Assembly: GCA_045646965.1 (NCBI GenBank)
Contig: JAZRLR010000034.1
Coordinates: 1-64,000 of the forward strand
Direction of reading: 5' to 3'
From: HGM04593 sp045646965
GTDB taxonomy: Bacteria; Bacteroidota; Bacteroidia; Bacteroidales; Bacteroidaceae
Length of the DNA stretch: 64,000 bases
Positions 25,744-35,400 of the stretch are shown piece by piece (position 1 is the first letter of the stretch; each line of letters opens with the position of its first letter). The notes beneath the pieces are model-generated. The model was not told the origin of the DNA. It saw only the letters and a program-made list of their open reading frames with translations, and searched no databases. Made by a program: the position numbers and the translations under genes.

Positions 25744-26481
25744 TCATTTTGCAACCTGTTCGCCTGTCAAGCCATAGCGGCGCTGGCGTCTCTGATATTC
25801 ATACACAGCCTTGCAGAGTTCCTCGTTGTCGAAGTCGGGCCACAGTACCTCGGTGAAATAGAATTCCGAGTAGGCACACTGCCACAGGAGGAAGTTGCTC
25901 AAACGTTGCTCTTTGCCGGTGCGTATGAGTAGGTCGGGATCGGGCATAAAGGATGTGGTGAGCGACGCCGAAATGACATCGTCGTTTATGTCTTGCAGCG
26001 CCATCTCGCCCTCTTTCACGCGGGCTGCGATAGAACGTACCGCCTCGCATATTTCCCACTTTGCCGAGTAACTCAATGCAAGCACAAGTGTCATACTATC
26101 GTTCTTCGATGTGCGCTCCATACAAGCCTCGAGGCGTTCGCGCACATTCTGCGGGAGCTTGCTCAAATCGCCGATTATGCGGAAACTCACATTGTTCTTT
26201 ACAAAGATTTCCTCCTCTATCGACTCGAAAAGCAACGCCATAAGAGCCGCAACCTCGGCTTGGGGGCGGTTCCAGTTCTCGGTGGAGAAGGTGTAGAGTG
26301 TAAGATATTTTACACCAAGCGTGAGAGCGTTCTCAACCAGCTTGCGCACTGTGGCAGCTCCTGCCTGATGCCCTTGCGAGCGCTCCATTCCGCGCAACTG
26401 TGCCCATCGGCCGTTACCGTCCATAATTATTGCTATATGCTGGGGGACATTCTCTTTGTTTATTTGCTCCAAGTAATTCAT
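25744..26481 (-). CDS. uppS: Undecaprenyl pyrophosphate synthase (isoprenyl transferase)
   Basis: A 245-residue cis-prenyltransferase making the C55 carrier lipid for wall and surface glycans. The catalytic Asp is in IAIIMDGNGRWAQLRG; other motifs are LYTFSTENWNRP, DLLIRTGKEQRLSNFLLWQ and EFYFTEVLWPDF. It lies between porG and bamA, 25 bp and 13 bp away. Confidence 0.96.
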   Translation of the reverse strand: MNYLEQINKENVPQHIAIIMDGNGRWAQLRGMERSQGHQAGAATVRKLVENALTLGVKYLTLYTFSTENWNRPQAEVAALMALLFESIEEEIFVKNNVSFRIIGDLSKLPQNVRERLEACMERTSKNDSMTLVLALSYSAKWEICEAVRSIAARVKEGEMALQDINDDVISASLTTSFMPDPDLLIRTGKEQRLSNFLLWQCAYSEFYFTEVLWPDFDNEELCKAVYEYQRRQRRYGLTGEQVAK

Positions 26482-26505
26482 ATCTTATTTTTTGAGGTTT
26501 TATAA

Positions 26506-27207
26506 TCAGTTATTACATCTGCGGTATTTGGGTGATATATCGTAGGTTACAAAGAACGAGAGGAACGAGTAGCTGTCCTTGTTCTTGAGACCGTCGCTTT
26601 TTATGAGATAAGGGTCGCTCAACAGGGGGCTTTGCGCACTTGCCACGTCGAGATTGTCGCTGAACGAGAAACGATAGGACAATTCGCAGCCCACATTCCA
26701 CCGTGGCGCAAATTTATATTTCACTCCCACACCCACAGGTATATTCATTGTAAATACATTTTCATAGGGCTCGGGCGCAAAGGTAAAGCCCGCTCCTGCA
26801 AATATATAGGGCACAAGGCGACGTGTGCCCTTGTATGTGGCTCCTGCGCCATAGGCAAAGAAGTTATACTCGAATTGAGCGCCCAGGTCGTAGAGGGTGC
26901 GCGAGAAATCGACCTCGCCACCGGGGAAGCGGTTCTCACTGTCGGCTGTGCTGCCCGAGATAGCGGCCACCGCAAGATTGGCCTTCACCGCCATACGCGG
27001 GTTTATATTATATCGCCACACAACGCCGCCCATAAGCCCTGTATTTTTCATAAAGCTGCTGTAATTGGCGTCGCCGTAGTAGCTGCTACCGCCCGCCATA
27101 CCACCCACCTCGTAGCGATACTCGAGGTCGTCGGCACGGAGCTGCAACGCCGAGCACATCAGCATCGCAAGCAGCAGCGCTATCTTATTTTTACACACAG
27201 CTCCCAT
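26506..27207 (-). CDS. porG: T9SS protein PorG (DUF6089 family)
   Basis: A 233-residue protein with a signal peptide (IALLLAMLMCSALQLRA) and an outer-membrane barrel (EVGGMAGGSSYYGDANYSSF, PYIFAGAGFTFAPEP, VPVGVGVKYKFAPRWNVG). The C-terminus is charged (PKYRRCNN). In Porphyromonas gingivalis PorG sits next to uppS, bamA and ompH; the same order occurs here. PorG is a component of the T9SS periplasmic/outer-membrane ring complex. The call rests on family look and this gene order. Confidence 0.8.
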   Translation of the reverse strand: MGAVCKNKIALLLAMLMCSALQLRADDLEYRYEVGGMAGGSSYYGDANYSSFMKNTGLMGGVVWRYNINPRMAVKANLAVAAISGSTADSENRFPGGEVDFSRTLYDLGAQFEYNFFAYGAGATYKGTRRLVPYIFAGAGFTFAPEPYENVFTMNIPVGVGVKYKFAPRWNVGCELSYRFSFSDNLDVASAQSPLLSDPYLIKSDGLKNKDSYSFLSFFVTYDISPKYRRCNN

Positions 27208-27224
27208 ATCTCCTTTGCGTTATA

Positions 27225-28619
27225 TCAGAATCCCAAACGGTTTATCATTCCTCTCCAAGCGCCGTCGGCTGTCACAATCCACATATACTTTCCACCGGTC
27301 ACCGCAGCTGCGAAAGGCACGTTCTGCCCCTTGAGTGCGGCGGGCAGTTTCACGGCATAGCCGCTGTTTTCTCTCCAGGCGATACCGTTGTCGCGCGACA
27401 CAAAGAAACCGCCGAATGCGGCTACGGCCTCATCGCCCTCGCCCGCATTGCCTCCGAAAGCATAGAACGCCTTGTCATAGGGAAGCACTACAAAGTTCTC
27501 AAACGCAGGACAGGGGTATTTGCTCTCGTCTGAAGTGTAGGAGCTCCACTCCTGCTCGGTGGAGAGCTTGCTCCACACCTGCACACCGCCCGTCATATCT
27601 TTGTCGGCGCAGCCTATCACCGTGTGGCGAAGAATATTTGCATTGGTCGAAAGAGGCGAGGTGGCATATATGGTACGGAACGCAGGAAAACCCTCGGGGA
27701 GAGGCTCGCTGCAATAGTTCAATGTACCGTCGGCTCTATACACCATATCGGCGATGTAGAGAATCTCGTCGGCTGTGACGGCGGCAAGCATATCACGGCC
27801 ATTGTTTGCGCCCGAATAGTATTCGGGGCAGGCACCTATGAGGGAGACAATATTCTTACCGGGCAGAATATTTTCCCAAGAGGTTGCATTCTCCGACCAA
27901 TAGAGGTTACCGTCGGCCACGGCATAGAAGAAACCGTTCCACTGTTGCACCGAAGAGAAATCGATTGCAGAGGGGGCGTTGGCACCACGCACACTCCACG
28001 ACAGGGGCATCGCTGCCACGGCTGTGGCTACGACTGTTTCGCCCTCCTTCTCGCCAAAGAGATAGAGCACGCCCTCTCTCTCCACAAGACGCAAGGGGGT
28101 TACACCCGCAAGAGCATCGCTTGCACACTCGGCCCACACCATAAGGTCGGGGTCCACTTGGTGCACATTCACTTTTATTATGTAATCGTTATCGAAAGTG
28201 GCATCGGTAGAGCGCAAACGCACCTTCACGGGGGTTGTGAAGTCTATAGAATCGATGGAATAGTAATATACATAATCCTCGGCCTCGGTACTATAGATAT
28301 AGGGGACGCCCTTATATGAGAGCGAAGAGGTGAGCTTGCTCACATCGGTACCGAAAGAGAGGGAATCCTTGTTATAGATTACATTATTTCGCTGGTCGAT
28401 GACAAATTTATACTCGTCACCCGCAACGGTCTTGTAGACGATGGTATCCTCGCCGTCGGCCGTCACATCGTGAAAAGGCACATCGAGATTCCCAAGTTTA
28501 AAGGAACTGATATAGGCGTAGGGCGATGTATTTATATTGTCGTTGTCGTCGCTGCTGCACGAAAAACCGGCAAATGCAACTACTAATAAAGCGAAATATA
28601 GCGCAAAACTTTTTTTCAT
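27225..28619 (-). CDS. DUF6242-like lipoprotein
   Basis: A 464-residue lipoprotein (lipobox GFSC, then SSDDNDN). The N-terminal third is a beta-sandwich (PYAYISSFKLGNLDV). The rest has repeated short strand motifs with Trp/Tyr (SSVQQWNGFFYAVADGNLYW, KAFYAFGGNAGEGDEAVA) suggesting a beta-propeller. This layout matches a DUF6242-type protein frequent upstream of porG in Bacteroidales. Function is unknown. The gap to porG is 18 bp, so it is likely co-transcribed with T9SS and Bam genes. Confidence 0.72.
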   Translation of the reverse strand: MKKSFALYFALLVVAFAGFSCSSDDNDNINTSPYAYISSFKLGNLDVPFHDVTADGEDTIVYKTVAGDEYKFVIDQRNNVIYNKDSLSFGTDVSKLTSSLSYKGVPYIYSTEAEDYVYYYSIDSIDFTTPVKVRLRSTDATFDNDYIIKVNVHQVDPDLMVWAECASDALAGVTPLRLVEREGVLYLFGEKEGETVVATAVAAMPLSWSVRGANAPSAIDFSSVQQWNGFFYAVADGNLYWSENATSWENILPGKNIVSLIGACPEYYSGANNGRDMLAAVTADEILYIADMVYRADGTLNYCSEPLPEGFPAFRTIYATSPLSTNANILRHTVIGCADKDMTGGVQVWSKLSTEQEWSSYTSDESKYPCPAFENFVVLPYDKAFYAFGGNAGEGDEAVAAFGGFFVSRDNGIAWRENSGYAVKLPAALKGQNVPFAAAVTGGKYMWIVTADGAWRGMINRLGF

Positions 28620-28645
28620 AGATTTTGATATAAATATTCAATCTA

Positions 28646-28653
28646 CAAAATTA
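28646..28653 (-). promoter_or_regulatory. Possible promoter -7 box of DUF6242-porG-uppS-bamA run
   Basis: The minus strand reads TAATTTTG, matching TAnnTTTG, 27 nt before the lipoprotein ATG and after the ribD stop. The upstream element is not clear. Confidence 0.45.
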
Positions 28654-28708
28654 GCAACATTTTTCGGTTTATCCGACTTTTCGCGCGTTATTTATAATAT
28701 TTTAAAAT

Positions 28709-29788
28709 TTATAAGTGCTTTTTGGGAATAAAAAGCGAGATTTCATTGCCCGCAATCACTGTTTTTTCGACACAGTCGGCTGCAGAGAGACGCGGTGCGG
28801 CCACACCCCCGCCAAGCAGCAGAGAGGGATTGCGCTCCACCCTTGCGGCATCCCACAGCGAGGCGTCGATAAAGCTCTGCAACAGGCGGGTACCCCCCTC
28901 GACAAGCAGCGACGACACCTTGCGGGAGTGCAGATGCTCCACAATCTGCGGCAGCACGTCGCAAGAGAAATCGAGCACCACCTGTTCAATATTTTTACCA
29001 CTCTTTTCGGGCGACACGCAAGCCGTATACACCACCGTGGGATGAGTTCCATCGAAGAGACGGTGGGTGACGGGGAGCACACCCGCGCGGTCAATTACCA
29101 GACGCAGCGGTGAACGTCCGCCCCAAAAGCGTACATCGAGCGAGGGATTGTCGAGCAAAGCACAATGCGTGCCCACAAGTATCGCATCGTGACAGGCACG
29201 TTCCTTGTGAACAGCCACCTGCGACACGGGGTTCGATATCTTTGCCGCGCCACACGAAGCGTCGCTGCGCAAGACATCTATAAAACCGTCGGCACTCTCG
29301 GCCCATTTGAGGGTTATCCAGGGGCGGCGTTTAGAGCAATTTGTAAAGAATATTTTATTCACATCGAGAGCCTCGTCGCGCAACACATCCACAACCACCT
29401 CTATGCCTGCCGCACGCATACGGGCTATACCGCCACCGTTCACCTGCACATTGCAGTCGGTGACACCCACAACCACGCGGGGTATTCGGCACGAAATTAT
29501 GAGGTCGGCACAGGGAGGTGTCTTGCCATAGTGAGAGCAAGGCTCGAGGCTCACATACATTGTGGAACGCTCAATGAGATGCCTGTCGCACTCCCTCACC
29601 GAGTTCACGGCATTTACCTCGGCGTGAGGCTCGCCTGCGCGTATGTGGTACCCCTCGCCTATTATGCGTCCGTCGCACACAATCACCGCGCCCACCATAG
29701 GATTGGGCGATGTGCTGCCTGCGCCGCATCGTGCAAGGAAGAGACATCGGCGCATATATTTCTCGTCTGTGGCAGAATTTTTTTCCAT
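28709..29788 (-). CDS. ribD: Bifunctional riboflavin deaminase/reductase RibD
   Basis: Start 29788 (MEKNSATDEKYMRRCLFLAR) gives 359 residues; the longer frame begins upstream of the promoter box at 29807-29814. The N-terminal cytidine-deaminase-like zinc domain shows HAEVNAV and PCSHYGKTPPCADLI. The C-terminal reductase domain (ITLKWAESADGFID, LLVEGGTRLLQSFID) completes two riboflavin steps. No rib operon or FMN riboswitch adjoins. Its promoter makes it independent of the porU run. Confidence 0.93.
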   Translation of the reverse strand: MEKNSATDEKYMRRCLFLARCGAGSTSPNPMVGAVIVCDGRIIGEGYHIRAGEPHAEVNAVNSVRECDRHLIERSTMYVSLEPCSHYGKTPPCADLIISCRIPRVVVGVTDCNVQVNGGGIARMRAAGIEVVVDVLRDEALDVNKIFFTNCSKRRPWITLKWAESADGFIDVLRSDASCGAAKISNPVSQVAVHKERACHDAILVGTHCALLDNPSLDVRFWGGRSPLRLVIDRAGVLPVTHRLFDGTHPTVVYTACVSPEKSGKNIEQVVLDFSCDVLPQIVEHLHSRKVSSLLVEGGTRLLQSFIDASLWDAARVERNPSLLLGGGVAAPRLSAADCVEKTVIAGNEISLFIPKKHL

Positions 29789-29806
29789 ATAAAAGATTTT
29801 ACAGTG

Positions 29807-29814
29807 CGAATATA
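29807..29814 (-). promoter_or_regulatory. Promoter -7 box of ribD
   Basis: The minus strand reads TATATTCG, about 20 nt before the chosen ribD start. The leader is too short for a riboswitch. Confidence 0.5.
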
Positions 29815-29845
29815 CAAAAACATCGCGGCGCATACAAGAGAGGCG

Positions 29846-30670
29846 CTACTTTTGGGAGGCGCGGCGCAGCGTTACCACTACAACTTCGCTTGGCACACAA
29901 AAGCGCACCTTGCGGCGCGACGTACCCACTCCATTGGTTGTAATCACAGGCACCCCCTCGTCGGTGCGATTAAGACCGCGCAGAAAGCGCATCCCATACT
30001 TGCTGTTTTTCACCGGGGTGCAGAGACGCAGGAGGCTCACCTGCCCGCCGTGCGTGTGCCCCGACAGGACAAGGTCGCAGGCGATGCGCACGTCCTGCGC
30101 AAAGTCGGGAGTATGAGAAAGCACTATGGTGAAAAGCGAGTCGGGCAGCGAAGAGAGAAAGAGTTCCGTGCCCTCGTTCAGCTTAAAAGGGTTATAAACC
30201 CCGGCCAGGCACAATGAATCGCCTTCGCGCACAAGAAACTCCCGTTCGTCGGCAAGGAGACGTATATCGGCAGAGGCCATAGCAGCTGCCACTGCCGAGC
30301 TGCGCACAAAGTCGTGATTGCCCATCACCGCAAACTTCCCAAAGGTAGTTTCTATCGATGAAAAGGAGGAAAACAGCGTGTCGAGATAGACCTCGGAGGG
30401 CACGTAATCACCGCCAAACAGCAGCACATCGGGTGCGGTCTCGCGTAGCTTTGCCACAAGTTTTCCAAGCCTCTTTGGCGTGAAAAGGCTCGGGTAGTGA
30501 AGGTCGGAAAGAAAAGCTATCTTCAGCCCGTCGAACCCGCACGGCAGACGGTCGCTCTGCACCGTGTATCTCTTCACACGCCCCACACCCATACCCGACA
30601 GGGAGGCACAAGACGAAAACAGCAGCACAAAGGCTGCCGTCATCGTTATCATTTTTAAGAAAGAGCGCAT
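29846..30670 (-). CDS. Calcineurin-like metallophosphoesterase lipoprotein
   Basis: A 274-residue phosphoesterase with metal ligands in order: FLSDLHYPS, FGGDYVPSE, MGNHDFV, LSHTPDF and LSGHTHGGQ. The N-terminus (FVLLFSSCASLSG) looks like a lipoprotein signal with Cys near residue 21, so the enzyme may face the periplasm. YkuE/YaeI-type relatives are membrane-associated lipid-headgroup or nucleotide phosphoesterases. Substrate is unknown. Six bp after ispF. Confidence 0.87.
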   Translation of the reverse strand: MRSFLKMITMTAAFVLLFSSCASLSGMGVGRVKRYTVQSDRLPCGFDGLKIAFLSDLHYPSLFTPKRLGKLVAKLRETAPDVLLFGGDYVPSEVYLDTLFSSFSSIETTFGKFAVMGNHDFVRSSAVAAAMASADIRLLADEREFLVREGDSLCLAGVYNPFKLNEGTELFLSSLPDSLFTIVLSHTPDFAQDVRIACDLVLSGHTHGGQVSLLRLCTPVKNSKYGMRFLRGLNRTDEGVPVITTNGVGTSRRKVRFCVPSEVVVVTLRRASQK

Positions 30671-30676
30671 AGAAGA

Positions 30677-31150
30677 TTATTTCTCTATGAGCACGGTCGC
30701 ATAGGCTGTTATACCCTCCTTGCGGCCCTCAAAACCAAGTTTCTCGGTGGTTGTAGCCTTTATCGAGAGTGCATCGGGGTCGATACCCAGGACATCGGCC
30801 ATAACCTGCTGCATTGTGGGGATGTGAGGGTTGAGCTTGGGAGCCTGCGCCGCCACGGTTGCATCTATATTACCTATTCTATACCCTTTTGCGGCAAGCA
30901 GCTCGCCTGTGCGACGCAACAGAATTTTGCTGTCGATATTCAGAAACTCGTCCGAAGTGTCGGGAAACTGAAAACCGATGTCGCGCAGATTGGCCGCGCC
31001 CAAAAGCGCATCGCAAATAGCGTGTATCAGCACATCGGCATCGGAGTGACCGTCGAGACCAAGCTCATAGGGCACCTTCACGCCGCCTATCCACAAATCG
31101 CGTCCCTCGACAAAGCGATGAACATCCATTCCAAAACCTACTCTTATCAT
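30677..31150 (-). CDS. ispF: 2-C-methyl-D-erythritol 2,4-cyclodiphosphate synthase
   Basis: A 157-residue MEP-pathway enzyme. Metal-binding motif GFGMDVHRF and GLDGHSDADVLIHA at the N-terminus; FQFPDTSDEF and TTTEKLGFEGRKEGI near the C-terminus. It makes isoprenoid precursors, later used by uppS in the same run. It follows porV by 16 bp, as in P. gingivalis. Confidence 0.97.
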   Translation of the reverse strand: MIRVGFGMDVHRFVEGRDLWIGGVKVPYELGLDGHSDADVLIHAICDALLGAANLRDIGFQFPDTSDEFLNIDSKILLRRTGELLAAKGYRIGNIDATVAAQAPKLNPHIPTMQQVMADVLGIDPDALSIKATTTEKLGFEGRKEGITAYATVLIEK

Positions 31151-31166
31151 ATATATCTGTAATGTT

Positions 31167-32357
31167 TTAATATCGTCGGAAAAGCTCTCTCAAACCGTCC
31201 ATATCGAACGAAAGCGAGAAACGGAGAGTCTGGTCGAGAGGGTTGCTCTGCGCGGCAGAAATAAGATAGGCTCCGTCGAGAGAGAAGACATTCATCTTGA
31301 AACCCGCACCCACGGTGTAATACTTTCTGTTACCCTTGAACTCATTCTCGTGGTGATAACCCGCACGCACCGAGAACTGCTGATTGTAGCAGTACTCCAC
31401 ACCTATACCGCCGTAAATCTCCTTCAGCTCCTCGCTGAAGCCGCCGGGCGCATCGTTGAACGACTTAAACATACCCGAAATGGGAGACACATCGTTGTAT
31501 CCCTCGGCGTCGAGCCACGAGGCATACTCCGAGAAGTGGTCGTTGTCGCCACTGTTATAGCCGTTATCCTTGAGGAACTGCTCATAGGTGGGACGTGTGG
31601 GCACAAGCAGTTTGTTTATATCCACACTGAACGAAATGGTGTTATACTCGTCGATGGGATAGAGCAACGAAGCTCCAAGACGCAAGTTTGTGGGGATGAA
31701 CTCATTGGTTGCACCACCGTCGTAAGAAATCTTGGTACCGATATTTGAGACATTCATACCGAGGCCGAGCATACACTCGCGGTCGCCAAGCATAACATAG
31801 TCGTTGTAATACATAGCGATATCGGCGGCAAAGGCCTTTCCTGGCTCAATATCCTCCTCCATAGTATATTGCAGGTCGGAGTATATCACGCGCAGAGCGA
31901 TGGCTGCCGACATTTTCTCGGAGAGCATACGCGAGTAGGCCACATCGAGAGCCATCTCATAGGGTTTTATAGTCATCTCGTTGCTCAACATAGTTACCTC
32001 ACCCAGAGAGAAATATGTGAGCGAGCCGCTCACCGCCGAGTAGTCACCTATGCGATAAAAGCCCACGAGGTTCACGAGGTCGATGTCGCTCACCAACTGG
32101 CGCAACCACGGGGTGTAGGACATTGAAACTCCTGCACGGGCGATATTGAAAGGATATTTCGCGGGGTTCCAATACTGCGAGAAGACATCGGGATCGGTGG
32201 CCGCACCCACATCTCCCAACGCACCTGCGCGGGCATCGGGCGCAATGGAGAGAGAGGTCACACCCGTATATACCGGGTTGAACATATCCTTCTGTGCACA
32301 AAGCGGAAAGGCAAGCAGCACCAGCGACAATAGCAGAAGAACTCTATTTTTCATCAT
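31167..32357 (-). CDS. porV: T9SS outer-membrane protein PorV
   Basis: A 396-residue FadL-like barrel with signal peptide (LLLLSLVLLAFPLCAQ). The PorV signature follows: TGVTSLSIAPDARAGALGD, DVFSQYWNPAKYPF and MSYTPWLRQLV. The C-terminus ends in barrel strands. PorV anchors the PorU sortase and shuttles T9SS cargo from the SprA channel. Spaced 50 bp after porU. A first MMK gives one-codon ambiguity. Confidence 0.95.
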   Translation of the reverse strand: MMKNRVLLLLSLVLLAFPLCAQKDMFNPVYTGVTSLSIAPDARAGALGDVGAATDPDVFSQYWNPAKYPFNIARAGVSMSYTPWLRQLVSDIDLVNLVGFYRIGDYSAVSGSLTYFSLGEVTMLSNEMTIKPYEMALDVAYSRMLSEKMSAAIALRVIYSDLQYTMEEDIEPGKAFAADIAMYYNDYVMLGDRECMLGLGMNVSNIGTKISYDGGATNEFIPTNLRLGASLLYPIDEYNTISFSVDINKLLVPTRPTYEQFLKDNGYNSGDNDHFSEYASWLDAEGYNDVSPISGMFKSFNDAPGGFSEELKEIYGGIGVEYCYNQQFSVRAGYHHENEFKGNRKYYTVGAGFKMNVFSLDGAYLISAAQSNPLDQTLRFSLSFDMDGLRELFRRY

Positions 32358-32407
32358 ATTCTTGTCTGTTTTATTTATCGTTTTACTCTATTAAACTTAA
32401 TTTTTCT

Positions 32408-35400
32408 TTATTTATTGTTTATAACCATAAATTTTCCTGTTTTCGTGACAGCCCTGCTCTCGCCCGACGATATGCAGGCCCTGTAGAGATAGACACCCGT
32501 GGGCAAGGGGGAGCCGCCCAGCGATGTAACGTTCCACACAAGGGTATATACACCGCCGTCGCACACGGTCTTCTCGCTGTTGCGCCACAGCACACGCCCC
32601 TGGAAATCGAGCACCTCCACTATGACATCGAGCGCACTCTGCGGGAGGTCGTGCCGAAGCTCAAAATAAGATGTGACACCGCCACGCGCGGGGTTGGGCG
32701 CGAGGGTGAGGCTTGCAAGCTGCGGAGCCAAATGAGGCACCACGACAAACGTCAGCTCCACAACCGTAGAGTTATTGAAGATGTCCCACGCGCGCAGCAG
32801 CAGCTTGTGCTCGCCCGCCGGCAGTTCCTTGAGCGGGCACACCACAGTTCCGCGTTTGTAGTCACCCACAACGGGGGTGTAGGCATCGTTCAGGTTATAG
32901 GTGTGGTTTATATCGTTGTCTATTTCGAGTTTTATATCGTGACCGATACCCGTACCTATGGTATTTATTCCGTTTTCATCGTAGAATTCGGCAAAGAGAC
33001 AAGGGGTGGCGTTCACCTCGTCGCCGTCGGCAAATGAGGGGGTGTTCAGGTAGACTTTTATTTCGGGGCCCTTGCCGTCGTTGGCATCGGAAGAGGCAGT
33101 GCCCGCTATAAGGAAATTGTCGAAAAGCCCCTGTGCCGAACGTGCCTTTGCATTATCGACCGAGAAGAAATTGAGCAGACCGGCCTCGCCGCTGTAGCTT
33201 ATATCCATAGGCACAGGCATTGTGATTTTGAACTTGCCGTCCTTCACCGAGTCGCTGCCCGCAAAAAGTTTCTTCTCGTGCGCCGTGTAGCTGAATGTAC
33301 CAAGGCCGAGATTGTCTTTTGTGATAACCTCCTCCTCACTGTCGAAGAGCGTCGCAGAGAGAAGACCTGTGAAATCGGCGGCCACAGAGCCGTCGGAAGC
33401 CGACACATAACCCTGCACGGTGAGCGTGCCACCTGCCGGCACATCTGCCTGCTGCGTCGCGGGCACACCATTAAAACTCTCCACCACAATATTATATTCG
33501 GGTAGCTTGAGACGAAGCGCAGGGTCGCCTATAAGGACAAACTGCAACTTATTCTCGCTCAAGTCGGAAGAGGTGTTTATCACATTATTTTTTGCAATTC
33601 TCAAAGCATCGCCCACCGCCTGCTTGCGGCCGTTGCGCGAGGAGGTGAGCAGCTGCTGCATAAAGGCGCGGTTTATTATGGAGTTATATACCTGCAGCAC
33701 GGTGCGTGTAGTTGTGAGCAAGCCCACAGCCCCACCCGCGGGGTTGAGCATAGCAGCTTCGGCGAGGGAGTTGTCGCCAAGGTCGAAGGGGCCTATGTCG
33801 CACGACGCCGTAACCCAGAAGGGGAGACGCGGCGACGAGAGCGCCTGCATATCTGCCACAAGCCACGCCATCTCGTGCGACATTGTGGTGGCACTGCCGT
33901 GCCCCGAGTAATTCACAACGAGAGCACCCTCGTTGAGACGGTCATATATGGTAGATGTCACCTGCGGGTAGCTGTTTCCCGTGGAGTTTGCCACAGGCTC
34001 GAAATTATCCCAATAGATTCGGTCCACTATATAGCCGGGGTAATTCTCTTTCATCACGGCGGCCACGGCCTCGGCATCTTTCATATGCTGATTGGGAATA
34101 TCCTCGTCGCCGTCGTCACCCAAGAGAGTGACCACATTCTGCCAAGCGCCTGCTACGTCGTTACGCATATATGAGATGAGTTTGTCCACAACCGCCTCGG
34201 CTTCGGAGGCTGTTTTCACAGGCAGACGTCCCACGCCCACATCAATCTTGTCGCGCTTGTGATAGCCGCCCTCGTTGTCGTCGAGGAAGCCGAAATAGTC
34301 CTCGAGCACATAGGAATAGACCGCACTCACCGAGTTCTCCGACTCATAGCACAGAAGGTAGTCGTCGGGGGTGCGCAAAGGATAGGAGAGCATACGGTTA
34401 TCCACGCATCCGTCACCGAAGAGCAACAGATATTTGGGTGCCGCTGCTGCATCGGCAGCGCGGTCGTAGAGCATCTTCACAAAGCGTCGATAGGCCGTGG
34501 CATCGGGCGTGCCCGACGAGAATTCGTTATAGACCTGCTCGGCTGTGACCACTGCAACCGTCATCTCGTCGTAGAGACGATGCGCCTCGGCAAGACGCTC
34601 GGCCGACGAGAGCAGTTTACCCGACGAGGGCACAATTATCACCATATCGGTCTGCCCCATCGCGTGCAGATTCTGATTAGAGACCGCGCCCACTATTTTC
34701 ACCGATGGAAAGGAGGCTTTTGTGTCGAAAGCCACATACTCGTCGCCCGACGATGCGGGGGCCGCAAAAGAGTATTTGCCGTCGGCGTGGGTGCCCTCGA
34801 CCGCATAGATGCCGGCAGAGGAGGAGACATTGAGCACACAGAGCGACGCGGGCGCCTGTGCGATAACAAACTTGGCGTTGCCCGCCGTGCCGTTGCCGCG
34901 GAAATTCATCTGCGGGGTGCGGAAAGCGAGGTCGCGGCTGAAATTAAGTCTTATGTAATCGAGAAAACCCGACTGCCCATCGACAGAGACGCTGTGAGTG
35001 AGTTTCACCGTAGTGTTTGCAGCGGGTGTGGCGTTAAACTTGCCCACAGATATTTTACCGAGGTCGGCCGAGGAGAGCTGCGGCAGACCTATATTACCGA
35101 GTTTTTTGCCGTTTATTTCCACCGCCACACTGCTCGTCGCCTCGGCACTTGTGCCAAAGGAGACATCGGCCGAGAGGGTGCTGCCCGCAAAGCCCGTGAG
35201 GTCGAAACTATAGCTACGGGTGCGTCCCTTGGCAAAGTTATACCCGTCGAGCATTACCCTGCCGAAGTTGCACAACGAAATCTCGTCTTTCTCATAGAGC
35301 AGATAGTCGGGGTAGGTGGTGAGGGTAGCCGCGTAGCTGTCGGCCGAGGGTCTTGCGGGGAAGGCGGGTAGAGGCTCGTCGCTCTCTGTTATAAAATAGT

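Noticed and set aside
29789..29845. FMN riboswitch upstream of ribD
   Set aside because: The predicted leader is only about 10-20 nt long and shows none of the conserved RFN elements.
34259..35371. 370-codon open frame antisense to porU
   Set aside because: Composition is that of a shadow frame (Arg/His/Val-rich, no motif). PorU is complete on the minus strand.
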